A model generated the notes under the pieces. It saw only the letters and a program-made list of their open reading frames with translations. It had not been told where the DNA came from and searched no databases. The translations under genes and the position numbers were made by a program. Of a DNA stretch of 48,542 nucleotides, positions 35,166 through 43,458 are shown in pieces (the stretch's first letter is position 1; every line of letters starts with the position of its first letter). The DNA comes from Corynebacterium sp. (lineage in GTDB: Bacteria > Actinomycetota > Actinomycetes > Mycobacteriales > Mycobacteriaceae), in NCBI RefSeq assembly GCF_030538285.1, contig NZ_JAUNUG010000017.1:8054-56595 (forward strand), in the 5' to 3' direction.

Positions 35166-36590
35166 TTAGCCGCGGGCCCACCACTTGTCGAGGGTGAGGT
35201 TGGCGACGGTGACGTTGTCGATGAAGTCACCGCGGACCTTGTCGGTGCCGGTGACGGCACCGAGGATGTCCTGGCTGCCGGCGCCGCGGAAGAAGAACGG
35301 CACGACCATGTTGGTGTGGTTGCCGGAGTAGTAGTCGTGCTCCGGGGTAGCACCCTTCTCACCGGTGAGGGCGTTGTAGACCGCGCCCTCGGCGGCGCCG
35401 GAAAGGTAGCCGGTCTCATGGTCGGCGGTGACGATGAGCAGGGTCTCGTCCCAGGAGGAGTTTGCCTCGACCCAAGCGACGACAGCCTCGACGGCCTTGT
35501 TGAACTCGCGGACCTCCTCGATGTCGCGGGAGATGTCGTTGGCGTGGCCGGCCCAGTCGATGGCACCTGCCTCGATCATGAGGTGGAAGCCGTCCTCATC
35601 CTGGCCGAGCACGTTGAGGGCGCCCTTGGACATGGTAGCGAGGTCGACGACGTCGTTCTGCGGGATGCTGTACGGCGCGGTGGACTCACCGGAGCGGCTC
35701 TGCTGCAGGGTGGAGGCAGCCTGGGCGAGGCCGAAGTAGCGGGTGTCGGCCTTGACCTCACCGGCGGCGAGGGCGGCGAAGGCCTCGTCGTTGTCGAAGT
35801 ACTCGAAGTCGGTGTCACCGGCGACGAGGCTGTTGTACTCAGCTTCGGCGATGTACTTGTAGTCGGCGACGCTCAGCTCGGCGTTGTCGTCGCTGAAGAA
35901 GGGGTGACCGGCACCCATGATGACGTCGAGGTCGCCGTTGATCATCTGGCGGGCGATGCCGTGGTAGTCGTTGCGGCTCTGCACGTGTGCGGCCCAGGCG
36001 GCCGGGGTGGCGTGGCTGAACGGGACGTCGGAGACAACACCGGCGGACTTGCCCTGCTCCTTGGCGCGCTCGGAGGTGTTCTCCAGGGCCTGACCGGCGG
36101 AGTTGACGCCGAGGCTGCCGTTGGAGGTCTTGGTGCCGGTGGCCATGGCGGTGCCGGCGGCGGCGGAGTCGGTGAAAGACTCCTTGACGTAATTGTGGTC
36201 GGCCCAGGCGCGATCAACGTCGTAGGAGTTGCCCTCCTGGAAGGTGGTCATGGCCAGCTTGTTCCAGCCGGCACCCTCGTAGACCTGGACTGCGTTGCCG
36301 TCGGCCATGGACAGGTCGGAGCCGACCTCGCCGGCGACCTGGTAGCGGGTCTGGCCGGAGTCGTAGAGGTTGGCGGCGGCGACGTGGTTGTAGCCCATGC
36401 CGTCACCGATCATGTAGATGATGTTCTTTGGCTCACCGGCGCCGATGATCGGCTGGGCGGCGTCGGAGGAACCGGAGCTGAGTGCGGAGGAGCCGGAGAA
36501 GGCGGCGGCCGGGGAGAAGAGGCCAGCGGCGAGGGTGACGGTTGCGGCGGTGGCGAGGACGGTGCGGGGGATGCGGCGGAACGCAGACAT
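35166..36590 (-). CDS. Secreted alkaline phosphatase (PhoA type)
   Basis: A 474-aa exported phosphomonoesterase. Residues 1-30 are a signal peptide (TVLATAATVTLAAGLFSPAAA). The metal and active-site motifs of the family are present: YMIGDGMGYNHVAAANLY, the nucleophile serine in TDSAAAGTAMATG, HATPAAWAAH, EAGAIDWAGHANDI and TADHETGYLSGA. It releases phosphate from organic esters outside the membrane. I start it at ATG 36590 (AAGGAA 4 nt upstream), where the signal peptide begins. It follows hmp in the same direction but behind a hairpin, so it is probably its own transcript, as expected for a phosphate-starvation gene. Confidence 0.94.
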   Translation of the reverse strand: MSAFRRIPRTVLATAATVTLAAGLFSPAAAFSGSSALSSGSSDAAQPIIGAGEPKNIIYMIGDGMGYNHVAAANLYDSGQTRYQVAGEVGSDLSMADGNAVQVYEGAGWNKLAMTTFQEGNSYDVDRAWADHNYVKESFTDSAAAGTAMATGTKTSNGSLGVNSAGQALENTSERAKEQGKSAGVVSDVPFSHATPAAWAAHVQSRNDYHGIARQMINGDLDVIMGAGHPFFSDDNAELSVADYKYIAEAEYNSLVAGDTDFEYFDNDEAFAALAAGEVKADTRYFGLAQAASTLQQSRSGESTAPYSIPQNDVVDLATMSKGALNVLGQDEDGFHLMIEAGAIDWAGHANDISRDIEEVREFNKAVEAVVAWVEANSSWDETLLIVTADHETGYLSGAAEGAVYNALTGEKGATPEHDYYSGNHTNMVVPFFFRGAGSQDILGAVTGTDKVRGDFIDNVTVANLTLDKWWARG

Positions 36591-36691
36591 GTATTTCCTT
36601 GAGGTCGGTGTGCCGGAGACAGAAACCGGGCCCCCACCAGGTCCTATACCGTGGTAGGGCCACACCGTGAAGGTACGTGCCTGCCGTTAAG

Positions 36692-36726
36692 CGGGACTGA
36701 CGATCACATTAATATCGTCAGTCCCG
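36692..36726 (-). terminator. Hairpin after hmp
   Basis: CGGGACTGACGAT (36692-36704) and its perfect complement (36714-36726) are separated by 9 nt (CACATTAAT). It lies 25 bp beyond the hmp stop, in the leader of the phosphatase gene. There is no T-tract on the transcribed strand, so it may stabilise the mRNA end or act in the phosphatase leader instead. Confidence 0.55.
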
Positions 36727-36750
36727 TACATGACGGGAAGGTTAAGCCGC

Positions 36751-37926
36751 TTAGCCGAGCAGCCAGTCGTTGGGCGAGAACAGCTCGAAATGGACGGACT
36801 TCGGGGCCTTGTCCTGCGGGAGGGCCTGCAGGTCAGAGCGGACGGCCTGCAGGAAGGCGTTGCCGCCGCAGAGGTAGACGTCGGAGCCGGCGAGGTCGTG
36901 GGCGGCGACGTCGATAAGCTGCCCTTCTGAACGGTAACTATGGGCGACGGTAACCTCCGGCAGCCGCTCGAGCAGCGCGGTGGTCTGGCCGAGCTGGGCG
37001 TGGGTGGCCGCGGAGTCGTCGGCGTGCAGGTAGGTGGTGCGACGCTCGGAGCCGGTGGCCGCCAGGTGGGAGAGCATGCCGACCATCGGGGTGGAGCCGA
37101 TGCCGGAGGAGATGAGGACGACGGGGGCGTCGTCGTCGATAAGCACGAGGTCGCCGGCCGCCAGCGTGGCCTGGATGGTGTCGCCGACGGCGACGTTGTC
37201 GCGGAGGTGGGTGGACACCTCGCCTTCCGTTTCTACGGCGATGGTGTAGCGGCCCGGCTCCTGGCCGATGATGGAGTACTGGCGGAGCTGGCGGGCGCCG
37301 TCGGCAAGCACGACGCCGATGGAGGTGTACTGGCCCGGGCGGGCCTGCGTGAGGTCTCCTTCGAGGGTATAGGTGGTGACAGTGTCGCTTAATTCCTGCT
37401 TATCGACGACCGCGACTTCCCTGAACACATCCCCATCCTCGACGCCGTCGGAAGCATAGAGCTTCTTCTCGTAGGCAATAAGGACATCGGCCATGATCCA
37501 GTAGACCTCGGACCAGGCGGCGGCCACCTCTTCGGTGACCACGTCCGCGCCGAGGACCTCGGCGATGGCGGAGAAGAGGTTCTCGTAGACGATCTGGTAC
37601 TGATCCTCGGTGATGCCGAGGGAGACGTGCTTGTGGCCGATGCGGGCGAGCAGGTCAACAGGGTCGGGGGCGGTGGGGTCGACGAGCATGGTGGCAAAGG
37701 TGGCGACTGAGGCCGCGAGGGCTTTCTGCTGCTCACCGGACTTCTGGTTGCCGCGATTGAAGGTGTTGGCCAGCAGTTCGGGGTGGTTGCCGAACATGGT
37801 GCGGTAAAAGGTCTGCGCGATGGTGGCGATGTTCGCGCCGACGGCCGGCAGGGTGGCCTTGACGATCTCCTCGTGCTCCGGGGTGAGCTGGCGGTCGCGG
37901 GCGGTGGGAAGTGCAGTGGTGTACAA
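36751..37926 (-). CDS. hmp: Flavohemoglobin, NO dioxygenase
   Basis: A 391-aa cytosolic enzyme that oxidises NO to nitrate with NAD(P)H and O2. Globin domain 1-150 with the proximal-His region RIGHKHVSLGIT; FAD-binding domain with RQYSIIG; NAD domain with SSGIGSTPMVGML and YLCGGNAFLQAV. The start is TTG 37926, 5 nt after AAGGAG; no ATG/GTG fits better. It is divergent from phoX, and the gap contains a large palindrome that may bind its regulator. Confidence 0.95.
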   Translation of the reverse strand: MYTTALPTARDRQLTPEHEEIVKATLPAVGANIATIAQTFYRTMFGNHPELLANTFNRGNQKSGEQQKALAASVATFATMLVDPTAPDPVDLLARIGHKHVSLGITEDQYQIVYENLFSAIAEVLGADVVTEEVAAAWSEVYWIMADVLIAYEKKLYASDGVEDGDVFREVAVVDKQELSDTVTTYTLEGDLTQARPGQYTSIGVVLADGARQLRQYSIIGQEPGRYTIAVETEGEVSTHLRDNVAVGDTIQATLAAGDLVLIDDDAPVVLISSGIGSTPMVGMLSHLAATGSERRTTYLHADDSAATHAQLGQTTALLERLPEVTVAHSYRSEGQLIDVAAHDLAGSDVYLCGGNAFLQAVRSDLQALPQDKAPKSVHFELFSPNDWLLG

Positions 37927-37952
37927 GAGGGCTCCTTGGTGGGGTGACTGTA

Positions 37953-38005
37953 CTCCCGCCCGATATTAAACGGATTTATCCGTGTTTAATAGATGTGTGC
38001 GGGAG
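37953..38005. promoter_or_regulatory. 53-bp imperfect palindrome between hmp and phoX
   Basis: Outer arms CTCCCGC (37953-37959) and GCGGGAG (37999-38005) enclose TATTAAACGGAT (37964-37975) and ATCCGTGTTTAATA (37978-37991), complementary apart from a 2-nt insertion. AT-rich TTTAATAT on the hmp strand could be its -10. In C. glutamicum hmp is repressed by ArnR; whether this is such a site I cannot tell. Confidence 0.55.
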
Positions 38006-38131
38006 ATCTACGCCACACATCCCAGCCAAAATTGTCCAGCTATTCACCTGAGCGTGGCCTTAATTCTGCCTTTCCCCTTTAGGGTTCCGAACGTCATATC
38101 ATTACCCCTCCTTTAGATACCGGGAGTCCCC

Positions 38132-40213
38132 ATGTCCCTACAGGGTCGCAACCTCTTCCGCAACAAATTCACCTCCTCCCGCAGCTCTTTGACCTGCACC
38201 TACAAGTGCGGCAACGCCTGCTTCGGCGAGTGCGAGAACAAGTCCGACAACCCCTACTTCGGCGACCTCATGTCCCGCCGTTCCGCGCTGAAGGCCGGCG
38301 GACTCACCGTCCTCACCGTCGGTGGCGGCGCCGCTTTGGCCGCCTGCTCCCCAGCCAACGAGTCCGCCTCCACCGCCTCGTCCGCCGCCACCACCGGCGT
38401 CGGCGGCCCGGAAGAGCACACCTCCGCCAAGGGCCTGCAATTCGACATGGTCGCCCCGAACGAGGACGACACCGTCACCGTCCCCCACGGCTACGAGACC
38501 TCCGTGCTCATCGCCTGGGGCGACCCGGTCATCGAGGGTGCCCCGGAATTCGACATCAACAACCAGACCCTGGAAGCCGCGGAGCAGCAGTTCGGATTCA
38601 ACAACGACTTCGCCGGTCTGCTCCCCCACCCGGACGATGACAACCGAATGGTCTACGTCTGCTCCCACGAGTACACCACCGAGCCGCAGATGTTCCCAAA
38701 CTACGACGCCGACAACCCCACCGAGGAGCAGGTGCGCATCGGTATCGCCAACCATGGCCACACCATCCTCGAGGTGTCCAAGGTCGGCGACACCGGCGAG
38801 CTCAAGCGCGAGTTCGGCCCGCTCAACCGCCGTATCACCGGCACCACCGAATTCAAACTCGTCGGCCCGGGCGCCGGTTCCGATTACGTCAAGACCGACG
38901 CCGATCCCACCGGCACCACCGTCCTGGGCACCTTCAACAACTGCTCCGGCGGTCTGACCCCGTGGGGCACCATGCTCTCCGGCGAGGAGAACTTCGACAT
39001 CTACTTCGCCAACGCCGACGGCATCACCGATGAGCGCACCCGCACCTCCGTCGACCGCTTCGGCGCCGCCGAGGGCGAGTCCGACCGCAAGTGGGAGCGT
39101 TTCGACGAGCGCTTCGACCTGGCCAAGCACCCCAACGAGTTCAACCGCTTCGGCTACCTCGTGGAGATCGACCCCTTCGACCCCACCTCCACCCCGGTCA
39201 AGCACATGTCCAACGGCCGCTTCAAGCACGAGGCCGGCAACGTCCACATCACTGACGACGGCACCGTCGCCTGCTACTCCGGAGACGATGCCCGCTTCGA
39301 GTACCTCTACAAGTTCGTCTCCACCAAGAAGATGATCGAGGGCGATCAGGCCCACAACATGACCATCCTCGACGAGGGCACCTTGTATGTCGCCTCCATG
39401 GAGGGCAACTCCCCGCAGGACGAGATCGACGGTTCCGGCGAGCTCCCCTCCGACGGCGCCTTCGACGGTGAGGGCACCTGGCACAAGCTCATGACCGTCG
39501 ACGCCGACGGCAACGCCGAGTCCCACGTCGACGGCTTCACCGGCGAGGAAGTGGCGATCTTCACCCGCGAGGCCGCCGACGCCGTGGGTGCCACCAAGAT
39601 GGACCGACCGGAGGACGTCGAGGTCTCCCCGACCACCTCCAAGGTCTACATGGCCCTGACCAACAACAAGTACCGTGGCGCTGCCGAGAAGTCCCAGGAA
39701 GACGTCATGGAGTACGCCCCGGTCAAGGAGAACAAGAACGGCCTGGTCATGGAGATCGAGGACGATCACGCCGGCGAGAAGTTCACGTGGAACCTGGTGC
39801 TGGTCTGCGGCGACCCGGACGAGGCGTACACCTACTTCGGCGGCTTCGATAAGGAGAAGGTCTCCCCCATCTCCTGCCCGGACAACCTGGCCTTCGATGA
39901 GCACGGCAACCTGTGGATCTCCACCGACGGCAATGCCCTCGGTTCCAACGACGGCCTGTATGCCATGACCGTCGAGGGTGAGAACCGCGGCGAACTCAAG
40001 TGCTTCCTCACTGTTCCCTACGCGGCTGAGACGTGCGGCCCGATCGTCGAGAAGCAGCGTGTCCTGGTCAACGTCCAGCACCCGGGCGAGACCGATGAGG
40101 CGACTGTCGAGGAGCCGGCGTCCCACTGGCCGGGCGGCGGCGACTCCAAGCCGCGTCCGGCAGTGGCACAGGTGTGGAAGGCGGATGGCGGCGATATCGG
40201 TATCGACGTCTAA
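38132..40213 (+). CDS. phoX: PhoX-type alkaline phosphatase (DUF839), Tat-exported lipoprotein
   Basis: A 693-aa phosphatase of the PhoX family, which use Ca/Fe cofactors rather than Zn. A ~45-residue N-terminal region with a Cys cluster (TCTYKCGNACFGEC) precedes the twin-arginine signal SRRSALKAGGLTVLTVGGG and a lipobox-like LAAC. The catalytic part is the PhoX beta-propeller: GFNNDFAGLLPHPDD, NRMVYVCSHEYTTEPQMF, NCSGGLTPWGTMLSGEENF and PDNLAFDEHGNLWISTDGN. Start ATG 38132. With the PhoA-type enzyme 2 kb away it gives two unrelated phosphatases for phosphate scavenging. Confidence 0.95.
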   Translation: MSLQGRNLFRNKFTSSRSSLTCTYKCGNACFGECENKSDNPYFGDLMSRRSALKAGGLTVLTVGGGAALAACSPANESASTASSAATTGVGGPEEHTSAKGLQFDMVAPNEDDTVTVPHGYETSVLIAWGDPVIEGAPEFDINNQTLEAAEQQFGFNNDFAGLLPHPDDDNRMVYVCSHEYTTEPQMFPNYDADNPTEEQVRIGIANHGHTILEVSKVGDTGELKREFGPLNRRITGTTEFKLVGPGAGSDYVKTDADPTGTTVLGTFNNCSGGLTPWGTMLSGEENFDIYFANADGITDERTRTSVDRFGAAEGESDRKWERFDERFDLAKHPNEFNRFGYLVEIDPFDPTSTPVKHMSNGRFKHEAGNVHITDDGTVACYSGDDARFEYLYKFVSTKKMIEGDQAHNMTILDEGTLYVASMEGNSPQDEIDGSGELPSDGAFDGEGTWHKLMTVDADGNAESHVDGFTGEEVAIFTREAADAVGATKMDRPEDVEVSPTTSKVYMALTNNKYRGAAEKSQEDVMEYAPVKENKNGLVMEIEDDHAGEKFTWNLVLVCGDPDEAYTYFGGFDKEKVSPISCPDNLAFDEHGNLWISTDGNALGSNDGLYAMTVEGENRGELKCFLTVPYAAETCGPIVEKQRVLVNVQHPGETDEATVEEPASHWPGGGDSKPRPAVAQVWKADGGDIGIDV

Positions 40214-40264
40214 CGTTTTCAGGCAACGAGAGGTTCCCGCACCCCCGGAAGCGACGCCCACCGC

Positions 40265-40278
40265 CACCCCCGGGGGTG
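40265..40278 (+). terminator. Hairpin after phoX
   Basis: CACCCCCGGGGGTG is a perfect palindrome about 50 bp past the phoX stop, followed by CTTT. It is flanked by GACGC and GCGTC, which extend the stem. The T-run is short, so the call is moderate. Confidence 0.5.
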
Positions 40279-40330
40279 CTTTGCGTCACAAGTCAGTTTG
40301 GTCAGACATCACTCCAATGTGCTGGACTAA

Positions 40331-40346
40331 TGTAACTGTTGTCACA
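40331..40346 (+). promoter_or_regulatory. GlxR (CRP-like) site upstream of cstA
   Basis: TGTAA-CTGTTG-TCACA matches the GlxR consensus TGTGA-N6-TCACA at 9 of 10 fixed positions. It lies 108 bp before the cstA start. GlxR is the cAMP-responsive global regulator of corynebacteria and commonly controls carbon-source genes. Confidence 0.6.
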
Positions 40347-40362
40347 ATCAACCCTGGCCAAA

Positions 40363-40380
40363 CAGTGACCTGGGCCACTG
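40363..40380 (+). promoter_or_regulatory. Second palindrome upstream of cstA
   Basis: CAGTGACCTGGGCCACTG is palindromic except for one position. Read as AGTGA-N6-CCACT it is a poorer GlxR match, 32 bp downstream of the stronger site (about three helical turns). It could be a second GlxR site or the target of another regulator. Confidence 0.4.
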
Positions 40381-40453
40381 GATATGACACTCTAAGTTAC
40401 GGCATTCACCCATTGGGGCACATCCGCCCCATGAGACACACAAGGGACGGACC

Positions 40454-42169
40454 ATGAACTCACTTGTCCTGGTAGTCATCGGCGTCGGCATGATGCTCGG
40501 CGGCTATCTCCTCTACTCCCGCTTCCTCGGGAGCAAGGTGTACCAGCTCTCCGACGCCTACAAGACCCCCGCCCACACCATGACCGACGGTGTCGACTAC
40601 GTCCCGACGAACAAATTCGTCCTGTGGGGCCATCACTTCACCTCCGTCGCCGGCGCCGCCCCCATCGTCGGCCCGGCCGTCGCGGTGATCTGGGGCTGGT
40701 TCCCGGCATTCCTGTGGGTGACCATCGGTACCGTCTTCATCGCCGGTATGCACGACTTCGGCGCCCTGTGGGCCTCCCAGCGCCACAAGGGCCAGTCGAT
40801 CGGCACCCTGTCTGGCCGTTACATCGGTAACCGCGGCCGCAACCTCTTCCTCGTGGTCATCTTCCTGCTGCTGCTCATGGTTGTCGCGGCCTTCGCGGTG
40901 GTCATCTCCAACCTGCTGGTCTCCACCCCCACCGCCGTCATCCCGACCTGGGGTGCGATCATCGTCGCCCTGTTCATCGGCCAGGCCATCTACCGCCTCA
41001 AGTGGAACCTGCCGCTGGTCTCGGTGGTCGGCGTGGTCGTGCTCTACGCACTCATGATCATCGGCGACCGCTTCCCCATCGAGCTGCCGGACTCCATCCT
41101 CGGCCTGTCCCCCAACGCCTTCTGGATCATTGTCCTGTTCATCTACGGCGGTATCGCCTCCCTGCTGCCGGTGTGGGTGCTGCTTCAGCCGCGTGATTAC
41201 ATCAACGGTCTGCAGCTCTTCGTCGGCCTGGGAATCCTCTACGGATCCTTCCTTCTCACCGCCCCGACCATCGTGGCCCCCGCCATCAACGCGAACGTCC
41301 CCGAGGGCACCCCGCCGATCTGGCCGCTGCTGTTCGTCACCATCGCCTGCGGTGCGATCTCCGGCTTCCACGGCATCGTCTCCTCCGGTACCTCCTCCAA
41401 GCAGCTGGACAAGGAGACGGACGCCCGTTTCGTCGGCTACTTCGGCGCTGTCGGTGAGGGCCTGCTGGCCCTGGGCACCATCGTCGCCACCACCGCCGGT
41501 TTCCGCACCATCGCCGACTGGGAGGAGATCTACCAGGCCTTCAACGACGGCGGCGTCAACGCCTTCGTGCAGGGTGGTGGCAACCTGATGAACCAGGGAC
41601 TCGGTATCCCGCCGAGCCTGTCCGCCACCATCCTGGCCACCATGGCCGTGCTCTTCGCCGCCACCACCATGGACACCGGCGTGCGTCTGCAGCGTTTCGT
41701 GGTCCAGGAGATCGGCGAGATCATGGGCGTCAAGCTCAACGCTCTGGCCGCCACTGCGGTCGTCATCGTCGTGGCACTGGGCCTCACCTTCTCCGCGGGT
41801 GGCGACGGCTCCGGCGGCATGCTCATCTGGCCGCTGTTCGGTACCACCAACCAGCTCATGGCGGCGCTGACACTGTCCATCATCTGCGTCATTCTCACCC
41901 GCCTGCGTCGTCCGACGTGGCCGGTGCTCATCCCACTGTTGTTCGTTCTGGTTGCGTCCCTGTGGGCCGCTATTGTGCAGGTCCGCGGGTTCTGGGACAC
42001 GCAGAACTGGCTGCTGCTCATCATCGACCTGGTCATCATCGTCGCCGCCATCTGGGTGACCATCGAGGCGTTTGCCGCCATGAACCGTGCCCGCAAGGAG
42101 GACCCGGTCGTGTGGACGGATGAGGACACCGACGCCCCCGCCCCGGTCGTCGTCGCGAAAAAGCTTTAG
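40454..42169 (+). CDS. cstA: CstA, carbon-starvation / pyruvate-type transporter
   Basis: A 571-aa inner-membrane protein with many hydrophobic helices. Family motifs: GVDYVPTNKFVLWGHHFTSV and AGAAPIVGPAVAV near the start, SGFHGIVSSGTSSKQLDKE, TMDTGVRLQRFVVQE and WPLFGTTNQLMAALTL. CstA/BtsT proteins import peptides or pyruvate. Start ATG 40454. It leads an operon with the small CC-star gene 4 nt after its stop and an ArsA-like ATPase, and it is preceded by GlxR-like sites, which fits carbon-source control. Confidence 0.96.
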   Translation: MNSLVLVVIGVGMMLGGYLLYSRFLGSKVYQLSDAYKTPAHTMTDGVDYVPTNKFVLWGHHFTSVAGAAPIVGPAVAVIWGWFPAFLWVTIGTVFIAGMHDFGALWASQRHKGQSIGTLSGRYIGNRGRNLFLVVIFLLLLMVVAAFAVVISNLLVSTPTAVIPTWGAIIVALFIGQAIYRLKWNLPLVSVVGVVVLYALMIIGDRFPIELPDSILGLSPNAFWIIVLFIYGGIASLLPVWVLLQPRDYINGLQLFVGLGILYGSFLLTAPTIVAPAINANVPEGTPPIWPLLFVTIACGAISGFHGIVSSGTSSKQLDKETDARFVGYFGAVGEGLLALGTIVATTAGFRTIADWEEIYQAFNDGGVNAFVQGGGNLMNQGLGIPPSLSATILATMAVLFAATTMDTGVRLQRFVVQEIGEIMGVKLNALAATAVVIVVALGLTFSAGGDGSGGMLIWPLFGTTNQLMAALTLSIICVILTRLRRPTWPVLIPLLFVLVASLWAAIVQVRGFWDTQNWLLLIIDLVIIVAAIWVTIEAFAAMNRARKEDPVVWTDEDTDAPAPVVVAKKL

Positions 42170-42173
42170 CACC

Positions 42174-42437
42174 ATGTCATTCCGGGAGAAGTTCCGCGCA
42201 TTCACGGACGGGCTCACCGAGTTTTACGCGGGCCCGTACCGCGCGACCTTCGTCAAGGCACGCCAGCAGGAAGATGACCTGTTCATGATGCTGGTCATGT
42301 CCGAGGCCCTCGGCGTGCCCAACCCGGCCAGCTACTACACGCTGGAAATGCTGCCCATCATCTACGAGGACTTCCACGCCTGGCACTGCCGCATGGGCAT
42401 GGAGCATTCACCCCTGGAGAACATTCAGTGCTGCTAG
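42174..42437 (+). CDS. CC-star small protein, CstA partner
   Basis: An 87-aa soluble protein ending in Cys-Cys directly before the stop codon (IQCC). Sequence: REKFRAFTDGLTEFYAGPYR, a helix QEDDLFMMLVMSEALGV, YYTLEMLPIIYEDFHAWHCR. It corresponds to what I know as the 'cory-CC-star' family. E. coli pairs cstA with ybdD, whose product likewise is tiny and ends in C-C, so this is probably the functional counterpart of that CstA partner. It starts at ATG 42174; the terminal TGC TGC TAG overlaps the start of the ATPase gene by 10 nt. Confidence 0.85.
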   Translation: MSFREKFRAFTDGLTEFYAGPYRATFVKARQQEDDLFMMLVMSEALGVPNPASYYTLEMLPIIYEDFHAWHCRMGMEHSPLENIQCC

Positions 42438-43387
42438 AGCTCATCGGATCCACCCGCATCGTGTTCTTCGGGGGCAAGGGTGGCGTGGGCAAGACCACCG
42501 TCGCGTCCTCCACGGCGACCGCCCTGGCCGCCGCCGGCCGGCGCGTGCTGCTGGTGTCCACCGACCCGGCCCACAATCTGGGGCATCTGTGGGAGCAGCG
42601 CATCGGCGACCATGTCACCCCGGTCCGCGAGAATCTTGATGTCCTCGAGCTCGACCCGGCGGAGACCACCCGTGCGCATCTCAAGGCCGTCGGCCACACA
42701 ATGCGGCAGATGATGCCGGAGCACCTGCACGGTGAGGTGAGCAAGCATCTGGAGCTCTCCGCCCAGTCACCGGGCACGCACGAGGCGGCGGTGCTCGAGC
42801 GGATCGCGGAGATCGTCGCCGGTTCTCAGGACTACGACCACGTCGTCTTCGACACCGCCCCCTCCGGCCACACCTCCCGTCTCATGGAGCTGCCCGAGCT
42901 CATGGCTGCCTGGACCGATGGTCTGCTCGATCGGCGTGACAAGTCGGAGCATCTCTCCGCCGTGGTGCGTGGGCTCTCCCCCACGGGCCGCGACCGTGTC
43001 GCTGCCGCGGAGGATCCCGTTGACCGCCGTAACCAGCAGTTGCGTTCCATCCTGCTCAAGCGGCGCCAGCGTTTCACCCAGCTTCGCGACGTCCTCCGTG
43101 ACCCCGCCCAGTGCGTCTTCTTCATCGTGCTCACCGCCGAGCGCCTCCCCGTTCTGGAGACCGGCGAATTCCACGCCGAACTCCGAGCGGCGGGTGTGCG
43201 CGTCGGCGGCCTGGTGGTCAACCGCCGCTCCCCGGCGGATCAGGGCGAATTCCTGGCAGAACGCCGCTCGCTGGAGGATGCAGCCCTGGAGAAGCTGCTT
43301 ATCGACGTCCCCGTCGTCCAGCTCCCCCTCCTCCCCCGCGATGTCAGTGGTTTGGACGAGGTGGAGGATTTCGCGCAGCTGCTCTAG
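42428..43387 (+). CDS. ArsA/GET3-family ATPase
   Basis: A 319-aa deviant-Walker ATPase. FFGGKGGVGKTTVASSTATA (about 14-33) is the ArsA/GET3 P-loop, STDPAHNLGHLW the switch I region and VVFDTAPSGHTSRLMELPE the switch II. It has one ATPase unit, like GET3, and no As-binding cysteine set is visible, so arsenite pumping is unlikely. The start is GTG 42428, overlapping the Cys-Cys-stop of the upstream gene. The close coupling suggests that it works on the CC-star protein or on CstA. Confidence 0.9.
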   Translation: MLLELIGSTRIVFFGGKGGVGKTTVASSTATALAAAGRRVLLVSTDPAHNLGHLWEQRIGDHVTPVRENLDVLELDPAETTRAHLKAVGHTMRQMMPEHLHGEVSKHLELSAQSPGTHEAAVLERIAEIVAGSQDYDHVVFDTAPSGHTSRLMELPELMAAWTDGLLDRRDKSEHLSAVVRGLSPTGRDRVAAAEDPVDRRNQQLRSILLKRRQRFTQLRDVLRDPAQCVFFIVLTAERLPVLETGEFHAELRAAGVRVGGLVVNRRSPADQGEFLAERRSLEDAALEKLLIDVPVVQLPLLPRDVSGLDEVEDFAQLL

Positions 43388-43402
43388 CGGCCCCGCCCGC
43401 GA

Positions 43403-43448
43403 GTTCGTGCATATCCCCTGTACACATGCATGGCAGATATACACGAAC
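43403..43448. repeat. Inverted repeat between converging genes
   Basis: GTTCGTGCATATC (43403-43415) and GATATACACGAAC (43436-43448) are complementary but for one base, with a 20-nt loop containing TGTACA and ATGCAT. It lies 16 bp after the ATPase stop and just before the end of the convergent GAF gene. There is no T-tract; it probably serves as a two-way end of transcription. Confidence 0.6.
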
Positions 43449-43458
43449 GCCGGGGGTG

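Noticed and set aside
35316-36602. Gly/Val-rich plus-strand frame opposite the alkaline phosphatase
   Set aside because: Composition is the mirror of the phosphatase codons; no start signal.
38138-42217. Minus-strand open frames opposite phoX and cstA
   Set aside because: Both are antisense to clearly identified proteins and show mirrored codon bias.
42428-43387. Arsenite-pump ATPase ArsA
   Set aside because: Only one ATPase unit, no visible arsenic-binding cysteine cluster and no ars genes; context points to the CstA partner instead.
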